Counted from the stretch's first letter, positions 28,299-39,478 are shown. The stretch: 64,000 nucleotides of DNA from Aliamphritea spongicola (GCA_024347235.1 AP025283.1:4898001-4962000); one strand, 5' to 3'. The notes: generated by a model not told the origin, from the letters alone. Made by a program: numbers and translations.

Positions 28299-30343
28299 CA
28301 TGCCGGCAAACTAAAGCGTAACGCGTCATACAGGGCAGCATGCAATCCCCGATGCGCCACCGCATCGCCGATGCGCAGCAGTTTAAACTGCCCCTCAGGG
28401 TTCAGCTCAGGTAACACTAAACGGCCATCCACCAGCGCCTGCTGATCATACTGACCGTGATTCACCGACGCAGCTTTTAGCTCAAAGTACACTTCATCCA
28501 GCGGCTGGGTGGCATTTTCAGTGACCACCGCATCCACCAGCAGATCCTGCTCAGCACCGGTCAGCAGATTCCGCAGGGTAACCCTTTTTCGGCCAGCTTC
28601 AGGCACCACGTTTACCGGTTCACGATCCGCCATAAACTGCACCCCTTTGGCGTACAGACTGCGCATCGCCACCGAATGGGTGGTCGGCCCCAGCTCCCGT
28701 AACGGGCTGTGATCCGGCGTGACAAAACGCACTTCACAGCCTGCCAGTGCCAACACTTCCGCACTGCTGGCGGCGGCCTGACCGCCCTGTTCATCAAATA
28801 ACAGTACTTCACCGCTGAAGCGGTCGCCCCCAGAACATCCCAACCGGTGTGGCAGTGCTGTTCACCGCTGAAACCCAGTTCCATCGGCAAACCGCCGGTG
28901 GCTACAATGACCCAGTCCGGCTGCTCCGCCAATACCCGTTCAGCATCCGCATAGGTGTGGTAATGCACGGTGACACCCAGTGCTTCCACCTGACTGATCA
29001 GCCATTCTGTCACGCTGGCCATTTGTGCCCGGGTTTCCCCTTTAGCTGCCAGATTCAGCTGGCCTCCCAGACGGTCTCCCGCTTCCAGCAACACTACCTG
29101 ATGGCCACGCAGCCCCCAAACCCGCGCCGCTTCCAGCCCGGCAGGCCCGCCCCCGACAATCACCACCTTTGCGGCTGCAATTCAGTATCCCGGGCGATCA
29201 CATGGCTCATCTGCTGTTCCCGGCCGGTGGCAGGATTATGGCCGCACAGGGCATCTTTACCCTGATTCACCCGGTCCACACAGTAGCCCATCCCCACACA
29301 GGGACGGACTGAATCCTCGTTACCGGCGGCCAGTTTCTGCACCAGATACGGATCGGCAATCTGCGCCCGGGTCATCCCCACCATATCCAGCAGGCCACTG
29401 CTGACCGCGTGGCGTGCCGTGGCGATATCCGCAATGCCACCGGCATGGAGCACCGGCAGATCAACCGCTTCCTTCAACCCGCCCACAATGCTCAGGTGTG
29501 CTGCCGAGGGCATCCCCATCGGCGGAATCCAGCCCGCCAACCCGAGATCGTCATAGGGCGCGCCGGCCAGCAGGTTAAAGAAATCCAGCTGCCCGGTTTC
29601 AGCAATCGCCCGGGCGATCTGAATACATTCAGCGGCGTCCATCCCGCCTTTCAGCAATTCATCAGCGGTCAGCCGCATGCCCACCACAAAGTCAGGCCCC
29701 ACCGCCGCCCGGACAGCATCCAGTACTTCCATCACAAAGCGCAGCCGGTTATGGGTATTACCGCCGTAGCCATCGTCACGGGTATTGATCAGCGGCGAGA
29801 GAAACTGGCCCAGCAAATGCGAGTGAGATAACAGTTCGATACCGTCGAAGCCCCCTGCTGGCAGCGCACAGCGGTGTCGCAAAACTGAGCAATCACCCGA
29901 TCGATGTCTTCCTGCTCCATGGCTTTAGGGTAGCCCCGGTGCGCCCGCTCCCGCAGCACCGACGGACCAATGGCCGGCAGCCAGTGGCCGGCATCCGTCA
30001 CGGTCCGGCGGCCCATATGGGTGATCTGACACATGATCGCCGCACCGTGCTGCTGCACACCGGCGGTTAACTGCTGAAACCAGGGAATAATGGAGTCGTC
30101 CCCGGCGTACAGCTGGCCGAATACTGATGGGCTGTCGGGGGCAATATTGGTGGAACCACCGATCATGGTCAGGGCAACGCCACCTTTGGCTTTTTCTTCA
30201 TGGTAGAGCCGGTAGCGATCCCGGGGATGGCCGTCTTCCACATAGGACGGCGCATGGGCGGAACTGAAAATCCGGTTACGGAGGGTCAGGTGCCTTAACT
30301 GAAAAGGCTCAAGAAGCGGATCGGTACGTTTTGTATTCGCCAT
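28298..30343 (-). CDS. DgcA-like NADH:flavin oxidoreductase/demethylase (three frameshifts)
   Basis: About 682 residues after repair in runs at 29851-29855, 29168-29170 and 28827-28831. An Old-Yellow-Enzyme barrel comes first (LRNRIFSSAHAPSYVEDGHP, CQITHMGRRTVTD). A cluster-binding segment CVGMGYCVDRVNQGKDALC follows, then an FAD/NAD(P) Rossmann half (VVIVGGGPAGLEAARVWG). This is the layout of trimethylamine dehydrogenase, 2,4-dienoyl-CoA reductase and Pseudomonas DgcA. Segment order and wording, including only three visible cysteines in the cluster motif, resemble DgcA of dimethylglycine catabolism most. A role in N-demethylation of a betaine is therefore likely but not proven. Confidence 0.8.
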
Positions 30344-30534
30344 GGGTGCACTGCTATACGGGTTTTATTATTCGGGGCGCAGGCACAGGTACTGCTTTGG
30401 CTAAGGTCTGCAACGCCCCTTTTTATATCCCCGAATATATGCACTGTGCCCGCCACCAACAAGCCTGCGCTTACAGGCCGGTCAGCAGCGGTCGCATGGT
30501 TTACAAAGCTGTCGCATACAGGCATTGCAGCGAT

Positions 30535-31898
30535 TTAATCTTTCAGCAATGCCAGATAAGCAACGATCTCATCACTGTCCAGCGTCTGCAGGTTCATCGA
30601 CAGCTCAGCAATCGTTTGTCGGCGGGTATCCGCCACATAAGGGCCCGCCAGCGTATGGAATTTACTGATGATCTCGTCTTCCGTCAGCGGGTTTTCCGGA
30701 TTCCCCGGGCAATGCAGGGTTCAGAAGTCAGCTCAGTGCCATCATTCAGCACGATGCGGGCATGGGCCCAGCGTTCCGCCGGGAACAGTGCATCATATTC
30801 CTCCACTTCATGGGTGATCACCTTACCGCTGAGTGCCTGCCGGCGGGAATCCCCAGCCCATCCGCGGTTTCAGCCACTGCCTCAGCGGTAACCACGCCAT
30901 CGATCAGTGCCGACGCCACCGAAAACGGCAGGCTGTACTGGGCCTGTTCGGTGGTATCCGGGTGCTTCACATGCAACCGCGCCCCTGATGGAAGGTGTGA
31001 ATATGGATTTCAGCAATGTCATCCGGGTTAACTGCATGCTCACTGCGGATCTGCCGTACTGCCTCAACAGCTGGCTGCGCCCAGCGGCACACCGGATAGG
31101 CTTTAAAATACTGTTCGAGAATGTACCAGCGTTCACCCAGATCTCCCCAGATGTCTGCCACCTTTTCATCGCTGATGGTAATCGCCGGAGCACCGGTAAA
31201 GCCGTGCTCGGCCATCAGCGCACAGCTGACCCCGGCCAGCGCGCCCCAGCCGGAACCGTCCTTCACCATGGTGGGATAATCAATACAGCGCATCATCTGG
31301 CTGCGCGGGCCATAAAACTCTGCACTGCCGATAGCTTCCCAGGTTTTCTCCCGTCCAGGCCACGTAAGCGCGCCACCACAGCGGCAGCTGCCAGACCGTT
31401 CCAGGCCCCGGAGGTGTGGTAGTCATCCGCAGTGGCATGCAGGGCAATGCCCGCACGGGTAGCAATTTCATAGCCCATTACCAGGGTGGTGAGCAGCTCT
31501 TTACCGTCCACCGGATTCGCACAGATCTGGCTCAGCAGTGCCGGCAGCACCGTCACCCCCACATGCCCTTTGGTCAGCACCTGACCGTCGTGGGCATCTA
31601 CGCTGTCAATCAGCATCGCGCCGTATAAAGCAGAGCCGCAGGCACTGGCTGTGGCGCCTTCAAACAACAGCGGAATATCCCCGGGATACTGGCTCTGCAC
31701 AAAACCGGACATAATCCGGCTCAGCCGGGTACTCTGCCCGGCGGCGGCTACGCCCAGCAGATCCAGCAGGCAGATTTTCGCCTGCTGAATCACGGTATCC
31801 GGCAGGCTCTCAAAGCTCAGGTTATGAATGAAGTCGAGACAGGCATCATGCCTTGGGGTGGTCTGGGTATTCGAATCAAGCGTCATCTGAGTGGTCAT
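30535..31898 (-). CDS. MmgE/PrpD family protein (four frameshifts)
   Basis: About 455 residues once four one-base losses are repaired (31350-31352, 30981-30984, about 30840-30845, 30703-30706). Family motifs are ICLLDLLGVAAAGQSTRLS, VDAHDGQVLTKGHVGVTVLPA and YHTSGAWNGLAAAAVVARLRG, then FKAYPVCRWAQPAVEAV and SLPFSVASALIDG. The family includes 2-methylcitrate dehydratase, aconitate decarboxylase and iminodisuccinate epimerase. Which reaction applies is open. It follows the LysR gene and precedes the DgcA-like gene on the same strand, so it may belong to the same catabolic unit. Confidence 0.82.
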
Positions 31899-32045
31899 GG
31901 TAATTATTCTTCTCTGAACGTCAGTCGGCAGCTGTTACATACAGCTGTAGCAGCTTCGACCTTACCCAATCCCGGGCTGTAAAAGAATAATTAAGCGACA
32001 AAAACGCGACTAACCGGCAAAGCACCGGCCGCCGGCTAAAACGCC

Positions 32046-33025
32046 TCAGTACGGCGGGAAGTCTTCCACGCTGTAGGCTTCCTGGGGTAACCAGTCGATT
32101 TCCGCCGGTAACTGAGGCACCAACTGGTTATCGTAGATATCCCGGCAGATCCGGGTAATTTCCAGCGGCAGCGTACCCAGCTCTTCACGCCGGGCCAGCA
32201 GGAAAATATAACGGGCATGGCTGCCAGGGGTAATCGGCAGAGGCGTCACCCCTTTCAGCAACAGCGGGTTTTGCATCAGGCTCATAGTTGGCACGAACGC
32301 CCAGCCCTGACCGCTCTGCACAAACTGCATCAGGGTGGTGGTGCTGTCCAGCTCATAACGGATCGCCTGCTCCACCCCGATACGCCGGGCAATCAGCTGG
32401 GTCAGGCTACCCAGCCGCAGCTCCCGGTTATAGCTGATACAGGGCAGTGCCTGCACCAGGGTGCGGATATCCCGGCCATGGGTCTTCACATGTTCGTCCG
32501 CCACAATCAGCACAAACGGGTCCCGCAGCACCGGATACACTTCCAGCTCAGGGTGCTGCTGCATCTGATCACTGGTAATCAGAATATCAATATCCCGCTC
32601 CAGCAGGGCATCTTTCAGGGGCGCCATCATCCCGGTGCGCAATGACAGTTTCCGGGCGGAACTGGCCAGCTGCTCCATGACCTTCTGGGCAGCCACATCC
32701 GCAAAGGAATCGATCATCCCCAGCCGTAACCGGTCCAGACCTTCACTGGAGGCCAGCTGCACCGCGGCCATCATCTGCTGGCTTTCCCCAGTAGCTGGCG
32801 GGCGTAACGCAGCAACACCTGACCACTGAGCGTCAGGCGGGTCGGCCGGGCGCGGCGCACTACCAGCGGTACCGCAAACAAGGTTTCCAGCTGTTTTAAT
32901 GTCTGGGAGACCGCCGACTGGGTAATGCCCAGCCGTTCAGCCGCCTGCGTAATCGTTTCCGATTCAGCAATGGCAACAAAACTTTTCAGGGCACTCAGCT
33001 CAGCAAATTTTTCATTTTTCAGCAC
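32046..33025 (-). CDS. LysR-family regulator (one frameshift)
   Basis: About 326 residues. The HTH reads ALKSFVAIAESETITQAAER followed by GITQSAVSQTLKQLETLF. One extra base in the run at 32786-32789 restores LLGESQQMMAAVQLASSEG and the effector domain (LRLGMIDSFADVAAQKVME). It is co-oriented with and about 150 bp upstream of the MmgE/PrpD gene, the most likely target, and divergent from a GNAT gene. Confidence 0.85.
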
Positions 33026-33132
33026 AGGGACTTCTCATCTGAACAGATGTTGCAACTATCAACCAAAGCATTGTCCACCACAAGTATAAATACGGTTTTA
33101 CAGGGTTTCATCGCCGCTCTAAGATAGACCGC

Positions 33133-33619
33133 ATGCAAACATCATCCGCCTTTAGCCTGAAACCTCTGGAAAACACCGCAGAACAGCGGCTGTCTGCTGC
33201 CCGGCTGATCTGTACCAATATGGGTGATTACTACCGCAAATATTCCATGGCCTGGAACCAGCAGATATTCGATCAGAACTGGCCCCACCGGCAGAACTTC
33301 AGCATCTGCCACGGCACCACGCCCATCGGCCTGCTCAGCCTCTCCCTGTACAACCGCCACGCCTATATCCGTGAATTACAGATCATGCCCGGTTGGCAAG
33401 GCCGGGGGCCGGAAGCTGGCCCTGCAGGCAGCCGAACAACTGGCACGGCAACATAACTGTGAATGCTTACGGCTGAAGGTTTTTATCTGTAATCCGGCGC
33501 TGAAACTGTACGACCGTGCCGGTTTTCTGATCAAAATGCGCGATGGTGATATTTTTGGCATGGAGAAAAATATCACCGCAGCCCCTGCTCAAACGCCCGC
33601 CAGATACAGCCTGCGCTAA
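33133..33619 (+). CDS. GNAT-family N-acetyltransferase (one frameshift)
   Basis: About 161 residues. Strands and motif A are recognisable: AYIRELQIMPGWQG, a GRG/GRK segment that binds the acetyl-CoA pyrophosphate, then LRLKVFICNPALKLYDRAGF (motif B with the usual Tyr and Phe). The frame breaks within the GGCCGGGGGCCGG stretch at about 33402-33414; one base fewer or two more would restore it. The acceptor substrate is unknown. Confidence 0.75.
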
Positions 33620-33717
33620 CCGCTTCAGACACCTTAAAACAGTAAAATCCCCTTTTCCCCGCCACATTAAGTGACGCCTGCTAAGCTTAGAGTAACCTGT
33701 CTGAAAGGGGTATTACG

Positions 33718-34631
33718 GTGTTGCTGTTCAGTTATATTGGCCGCAAACTGGCACATTTCCTCGCTAAGCCACACGATACCGAGGAGTTATTTCCCACCAG
33801 TAATCCGGCACTGTTACAAAGAACATTACGCAAAGGCGATATTTTACTTGTCGAGGGTACCAGTCACTTCAGCACCAGCATCAAGTACCTTTCCCAGTCC
33901 ACCTGGTCCCATGCCGCTCTGTATATCGGCGATCACCTGAGCAGCCAGGAAGATATCGACGCGGGCATTGAACCCCTGTCACTGCTGGAAGCAGACATTG
34001 AACACGGTGTCAGGGTACTTCCACTAAGCGCCTATGAAACCCTGCACAGCCGTATCTGCCGGCCAATCGGTTTGTCTGAGAGTGAAATTAATCAGGTGAT
34101 TCAGTTTGCGGTTGCCCGCATCGGCGACAGTTATGACCTGAAGAACATCTTCGATCTGGCCCGTTATCTGATCCCGACGCCGCCGATTCCGACGAAATGG
34201 CGCCGTAAAGCCCTGACGCTGGGCAGCGGCGACCCGACGCAGGCTATCTGTTCTTCTCTTATAGCCCAGGCATTTCAGTCAATTAAATACCCTATCCTGC
34301 CAGACATCATCTATGAAAACCCGGAAGACGCCGAACGAATCAGCCACTACCAGCGCATGCACCGGCACCGGGACCCCAGCCTGTTTACCCCACGGGATTC
34401 GACGTATCGCCCTACTTTGAAGTGATCAAACCCATGGTACAGAGCGGCTTTGACCACCATGCCATCAACTGGGTAGAACCCCATCCCGCTGAAGAAGCCA
34501 TCAGCACTGAACAGGTACCGGTGGCAGAACCAGTGGGCAACATGGCGAATACTGCCAGCATTCAGGCCCAGGCCGATATGGAGGCCGCCGCCATCCGGGT
34601 AGATGTGTCCACGGATAAAACCCCGGGCTAA
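33718..34631 (+). CDS. YiiX/YebB-like NlpC/P60-type cysteine hydrolase (one frameshift)
   Basis: About 304 residues from a GTG preceded by GAAAGGGG. The permuted papain-like core is visible. A histidine lies in QSTWSHAALYIGD, and the nucleophile in a late helix, AICSSLIAQAF, in the order seen in YiiX/YebB proteins. One extra T near 34398 restores FTPRDFDVSPYFEVIKP. The C-terminal 50 residues are acidic, Ala/Glu-rich and probably disordered. No signal peptide is clear although residues 1-16 are hydrophobic. Cell-wall or lipid-amide hydrolysis are the family possibilities. Confidence 0.7.
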
Positions 34632-34713
34632 TCTATCCCGAAGATGCGACTAAATACCTTTAATGGCTATCTAACTTATTGATAAAAGAACATATATTTA
34701 TAAATATTTATAC

Positions 34714-34734
34714 TAATGATAATTACTATCATTA
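34714..34734. promoter_or_regulatory. Fur box upstream of TonB-dependent receptor
   Basis: TAATGATA-ATTAC-TATCATTA is a 21-bp palindrome close to the Fur consensus (repeats of GATAAT). It lies in AT-rich promoter DNA 140 bp before the receptor start. Iron repression of the receptor is the straightforward reading. Confidence 0.8.
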
Positions 34735-34873
34735 TACTTTACATAAAATTCCCGCCCCGATACTATCTGCGCCCATAAAAGTTCCCCAACTTTTTTCCGA
34801 TCTCTTATTTTGCTGTTAAGAGGGAATCTCACACAGCATCCCGTACCGATGCTGACATCACGGATAGGTATAC

Positions 34874-36934
34874 ATGGCTCATTTTAATAAGAACGCCCTT
34901 GCCCTGGCAGTTGCTGCCAATATGTCATTTGCTCTGCCTGCACTGGCTGAAAACACTGCTTCGGCTCAGGAAGCCGGTGTGGTGATTGTTACCGGTAGTA
35001 AAATCGACCGACCGGAAGATAAAACCCTGGCCAGTGTTGAAGTCATTACTGAAGATGAAATCCGTGCCCACGGTGACCAGACACTGTCAGATATCATCAG
35101 CCGGACACCCGGCTTATACACCCAGTCTGATAACGAAGACTGGGGATCCGTGGCATCCTCTCTCCGGCCTGAACGATCAGGGCCCGGCATCCCCAAGCGG
35201 CGCTATCTCCGTATTTGTGGATGATGCCGTACAGATGCAGAGCTTGCTAACCTCTAACCCGCTGGGCCTGTGGGATGTTCAGCAAGTGGAAGTGCACAGT
35301 GGCTCCCAGTCCACCACTCAGGGCCGTAACTCACTGGCCGGTGCCGTTGTTATCCGTACCAACGATCCGACCTTTGAGCCGGAATTTGCCGCCCGTACCA
35401 ATGCTGGCTCATTCGGCCAGAGAGGCGGCTCGGTACTGGCTAACGGTGAGCTGATTGACGGTACCGTTGCCGGCCGTGTGGCCATTGATTACCAGTCTGA
35501 AGACGGCTACATCGAGAACATCGCCCGGAATGAAGACGCGAACGACAAAAGCAGCCTGAATGCCCGCGCCAAGTTGCTGATTCAGCCTTCCGCGGACATG
35601 GATCTGTTGCTGACCTTTGCCCACGTAGACAACAAAGCCGGCACCAATGCAGTTAACCAGAGCAACGGCGTACCCAGCTATTACAAACTGTCCCAGAACA
35701 CCGATACCAAATCGGATGTGAAGCAGGACAGCGCCACAGCCAAGCTGGACTACTACCTGACTGATGAGCTAACCCTCACCAGTATCACCTCCGGCACCAA
35801 GGCCGAACTGGATACTGTTCTGACTTCGACCAGTCAGCCGGTGCCAACCAGATTGTCCCCGTAAGCAAGAACAAAAACCATCAGTCAGGAATTACGTCTG
35901 GGTTATAACGCAGACACACTGGACGGTTTCCTGGGCGTCTATTTTGCCAAGTACACCGGCAAAACCGATGATCAGTTCTTTAACGGAGCAACCACACTGA
36001 TCGATGTACAGGGCGATATTGATATTGAAAACAAAGCACTCTTCGGTGAAGCAAACTGGCGTTTTCAGGATCGCTGGGAACTGACCGGTGGTTTCCGTTT
36101 CGACAACGAAAAGAACACCACCAAGCTGGATTATCAGACCAATCTGGTCAACTCCGCCACGGATGCCAATGTCAGCACAGAAGAAGACGTCTTCCTGCCC
36201 AAGCTTGGCCTGAGCTATGACCTGAGTGATAAACAGACTGTGGGTATCGTCTGGAAAAAGGCTATCGCAGCGGCGGTGTAAACCTGCGTACCGGTTCTTC
36301 TCACCAGGCATATGATGCTGAATTCACCACTACCACTGAACTGTCATGGCGCGGTAAATGGCTGGATGACCGGATCACCACCAAAGCAAACATCTACCAC
36401 ACGAAGTGGAAAGATCAGCAGGTCAGTGTTCAGAACGGTACCGTTACGGATGTGGTCAATGCTGCAGACAGCCAGTTGCAGGGCCTTGAGCTGTCTGCTG
36501 AATTTGCCGCAACCGACCAGTTGACGCTGTTCACCAGTGCCGCCTACAACGACACTGAATACAAGAACTTTGTCGACGGCACAGACAACTACAACGGGCA
36601 GGAATTCTTGTTTGCCCCTAAGTTTACCGCTTCCGTTGGTGCCAACTATCAGTTTAATAAACGCTGGATGATGGCAACGGATGTGATCTACCGGGGCGAC
36701 AGTGTGTCTGGTTATACCTTCGACGGCAGCGGCAATGTCACGGACGAACGCCGTAACGACTCCGTCACACTGGTAAACGTAAATACCGAATACGCCATTA
36801 ACGATAACTTCCGGGTCAGCGGTTATGTGAAAAACCTGTTTGATAAGGAATACATCACCAATAATCAGACCGGCAACGTACTGGATGTAGGTGCGCCGAT
36901 GACCTTCGGTGTCGCCCTGCGCTACGACTACTGA
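34874..36934 (+). CDS. TonB-dependent receptor, iron/siderophore type (about five frameshifts)
   Basis: About 687 residues. A signal peptide (MAHFNKNALALAVAANMSFA, cleaved near ALA-ENT) leads to a TonB-box region and plug (VVIVTGSKIDRPEDKTLASV, then DQTLSDIISRTPGLYTQ, DVQQVEVHSGSQSTTQGRNS). The barrel ends with NLFDKEYITNN and the canonical aromatic C-terminus FGVALRYDY. Repairs are needed near 35144, 35157, 35823, 35876 (one extra A as read) and 36255-36259. The Fur box upstream supports iron-siderophore uptake. No siderophore biosynthesis genes are nearby. Confidence 0.9.
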
Positions 36935-36952
36935 TACGTCTGCAGGCACCAT

Positions 36953-36983
36953 AAAACGCCGGGCTAAATCGCCCGGCGTTTTT
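36953..36983. terminator. Bidirectional terminator
   Basis: AAAACGCCGGGC / GCCCGGCGTTTT with a TAAATC loop lies between the convergent receptor and DMT-exporter genes, four bases from the latter's stop. Confidence 0.92.
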
Positions 36984-36986
36984 ATA

Positions 36987-37912
36987 TCAGCGCTTCACGG
37001 TCACCAGCAATCCGGCGGCGATAATCAGCAACATGCCGCACAGGGTCGCCACACTCGGCACCGTGTTAAAAACAGAAAATCCCACACCCCGACAAACACC
37101 AGATAGCTGTAATCAAAAGTAGCCACCAGCGGCGGCGGTGCCACCTGATAGGCACCTACCAGGGTAATGCTGATACCGATGGTCAGAAACGCCAGCACCA
37201 GAAATAACAGCCACTGTGCCCAGCCCGCTTCACTCCACTGCCCCAGCAAAAACGGCAGCTCTGCCGCAGCCTCACCGACACCCTGCCAGCTATACAGAAT
37301 CAGGCTGAACACCGCCCCCAGTAACAGCAGCATTACCGTTAAAGACAACGCCAGTGCCGCCATCGGCATGGTCTGACACTTACTGCGGGTAGTGACATTG
37401 GTCAGGGCATACATCAGGCCGCCAAATACCGGCACCAGCGCCCAGGCGGTAAAGGCATCACCGCCCGGCTGCAGAATCACCAGCACGCCGCAGAAGCCCA
37501 TTCCAATAGCCACCCAGCCCCGTGGGGTAACCGGCTCACCAAGCACAAAAGCGGATAGCAAAGTGACGAAAATCGGTCCGGTATAAAACCCGGCAGCGAT
37601 AACCGACAGGCTGAGAAAAGGAATGGCCGCATACAGAGAAATGTACATCAGCACCATGAACGCTGACCGGATCAGCGCCCACTTCTGTACTGCATCCTGC
37701 CAGATGTTTTGCTGCTGGCGCATCAGCATGGCCACCAGCAACAGCAGCGGAATCGCCAGTACGCCCCGCAAAGTAAAGATCTGCCAGAGGGTTAAATCAC
37801 CACTGTAATGCTTAACCAGCGCATCCTGAACCGACATCATAAAAACGGCAATCACAATCAGGCTGATACCCAGTAACTTGCGGTCAGCAGCGGGCTGTAT
37901 GGCGGCGGTCAT
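36987..37912 (-). CDS. EamA/DMT-family transporter (one frameshift near C-terminus)
   Basis: About 308 residues and ten membrane segments in two EamA repeats (MMSVQDALVKHYSGDLTLWQ, then WALVPVFGGLMYALTNVTTR). One extra base in the run at 37068-37072 restores DFLFFNTVPSVATLCGML and a normal terminal helix ending VTVKR. It is a probable metabolite exporter with unknown substrate. Confidence 0.85.
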
Positions 37913-38123
37913 ATCGGTTACTCCTTGAGATACGTCGGAATATCTTGCCGCACGGGGGTGCTGAGGTACAGGTCAGTTTGTGCATAGTCATTATGCATAA
38001 GCGACGTGTTGTTTTTCTCTATGCAGGGTTGCTTTAAGAAAAGGGGCTGATGGTTGGGATGATCTTTTCCCTTTGTGGGAAATACTGCAATGTAAAAAGG
38101 GGTTGATGGTTGGGTGTTTTTTT
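37913..38123. other. Non-coding DNA between DMT gene and left repeat
   Basis: AT-rich DNA upstream of the DMT exporter gene (its promoter side) running into the 237-bp repeat. I see no credible gene. An outward reading frame that starts inside the repeat and crosses this stretch looks spurious. Confidence 0.5.
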
Positions 38124-38360
38124 GTTTTTGTGCTGGCTCTTTCTTCGGATGACCTTTTTCGCTAACGCGACTCAAGGCCTTTGGAACCGCGCAAAGGCCT
38201 TAAGAATCCAAACGCGGCCCCACTGTTTGTCCGGCTACGCCGGATGCCCTGCGCGGCTCATTTTTGTATGCGCTCCTGCAAACTCGGCCGCTTCGCGCCC
38301 TCAGACAATGCATACGCTTAACCATACAAAAACTGCGCTGCTCGGCTGCACAGAAGGGGA
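38124..38360 (+). repeat. Left copy of a 237-bp inverted repeat element with internal hairpin
   Basis: This matches, in reverse orientation, the element at 39158-39393. The outer part (GTTTTTGTGCTG, GACCTTTTTCGCTAACGCGA, GCAAAGGCCTTAAGAATCCA) and the inner end (CTCGGCTGCACAGAAGGG) are well conserved. At offset 137 a perfect 10-bp stem, TTTTTGTATG at 38261-38270 and CATACAAAAA at 38323-38332, encloses a 52-bp loop. Confidence 0.85.
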
Positions 38361-38490
38361 AAATTTTGTGCCAGACTCACGTGAGTTACTTTGATACAAA
38401 TTTTCTTCAGCTTAATCATCTCTATCGCTGAGATGATCAGGATATACTCCATATTCGTAAGACCACACTTTAAAAATGGAACTTTTAATT

Positions 38491-39023
38491 ATGAAAAACT
38501 ATTCTTTTATGCTATCTATTCTTGCGATAAGTGCTTGTAGTAACGAAGGAAGTAAGCACATTCAAGAATATGTAATGCCTTCATCAGAATCAAAATACAC
38601 GTCTGATTTATCCTTAGATTTAATCATTGAAGATGTGAGCAATCCTCCCAAGAAACCAGCAGTACCGGCAATCGTTATAAACACCCTAAAAGACGCGGGT
38701 ATTTTGTCTGCTGTTAACCACACCTATTCTGTTGAAGGCACGGTTATAGACGCTAATCTCAATCGGTTAGCCGAACCTGAAATGCAAATAGAAACGTTGA
38801 AAAAGGTCTGAATACAGAGTTACCGGAAGGTATGAAATTAACTACATTCGAGGGAGTTGGAGACTTTGCAACACTCAATGAATACAGCTCCACTCTTCAG
38901 ACCACAAGCAGCATAACCTTCATACAACAAGAATATATGGTAACGCTGACATCACCGATTGATAGCGCAACACTGAAAGGAGTGGCCACAGACTATTCAT
39001 CCTGGTTAAGCAAAGCTCTGTAA
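38491..39023 (+). CDS. Small low-GC putative lipoprotein (one frameshift)
   Basis: About 177 residues of unknown function. The N-terminus MKNYSFMLSILAISAC is a lipoprotein signal with the lipobox cysteine at residue 16. One extra A in the run at 38800-38804 joins the first part (ending METLKK-like) to GLNTELPEGMKLTTFEG and the stop at 39023. Base composition is visibly AT-richer than neighbours, and codons such as TTA, ATA and AGA are common. The gene lies alone between two 237-bp inverted repeats, which suggests acquisition as a cassette. I recognise no domain. Confidence 0.6.
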
Positions 39024-39157
39024 AAATAGCCCACCAATACCGATGAACCTGCTATTCGTCATGTTCATCGGTAGAACTCCAAAATCAAATTTCATCTGTT
39101 ACCCTCTTCTTACCCCCTCACAGATTACTCCCTCAAATAACTACGGAGTAGCCCGAT
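39024..39157. other. Non-coding DNA between lipoprotein gene and right repeat
   Basis: AT-rich DNA. ACCGATGAACCTGCTATTCG followed by TCATGTTCATCGGT at 39039-39072 gives an imperfect hairpin (ACCGATGAAC / GTTCATCGGT) that may terminate the lipoprotein transcript. There is no gene. Confidence 0.45.
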
Positions 39158-39393
39158 TCCCTTCCGTGCAGCCGAGCATCGTAGCTGACAACAGATAAGC
39201 CGGATAAATTGTTTGAGAGCGCGTAGCGGTCGAGTTTTTAGGAGGCCTGTTGTCAGTGAGACGCGCAGGAATCCGGCGCAGCCGGACAAGCGGTGGGGCG
39301 GCGTTTGGATTCTTAAGGCCTTTGCGCCGTTACAAAGGTCTTGAGTCGCGTTAGCGAAAAAGATCATCCCAAGTTAAACATCAGCACAAAAAC
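39158..39393 (-). repeat. Right copy of the 237-bp inverted repeat element with internal hairpin
   Basis: This is the reverse-oriented partner of 38124-38360. Read from its outer end (39393), the stem again begins at offset 137. CTGACAACAG at 39185-39194 and CTGTTGTCAG at 39247-39256 form a perfect 10-bp stem around a 52-bp loop. The stem sequence is unrelated to that of the left copy although flanks and loop are similar. Confidence 0.85.
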
Positions 39394-39451
39394 AAAGAAA
39401 ACATCAAAACCATCAGCTCATATAAAGCACCCGCAGGATAACCACAAACAA

Positions 39452-39478
39452 AAACGCCGGACTAAAAGCCCGGCGTTT
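39452..39478 (-). terminator. Terminator of the sox-region operon
   Basis: On the minus strand AAACGCCGG-GCTTTTAG-T-CCGGCGTTT type stem-loop is followed by a T run (39447-39454). It lies just past the stop of the last FAD oxidase gene. Confidence 0.8.

Noticed and set aside
37918..38175. Reading frame starting MSRVSEKGHPKKEPAQ on the minus strand
   Set aside because: It starts inside the left repeat and reads outward. A matching frame starts at the mirror position of the right repeat (39341). Shared only within the repeat and unrelated beyond, so both are by-products of the repeat rather than genes.
38110..38394. Frames across both repeats with the shared string AKALRIQT
   Set aside because: The similarity comes from repeat DNA. 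The frames cross the hairpin, have no ribosome sites, and their inner halves diverge completely with the variable stems.
38124..39393. Integron attC sites
   Set aside because: The hairpins are symmetric 10-bp arms with 52-bp loops, and I find no attC core sites (RYYYAAC/GTTRRRY) at the arm ends and no integrase.
38124..39393. Insertion sequence or transposon with terminal inverted repeats
   Set aside because: The repeats are long (237 bp) and imperfect, the enclosed gene is not a transposase, and no obvious target duplication is visible. A non-autonomous element remains possible and is reported as a finding instead.
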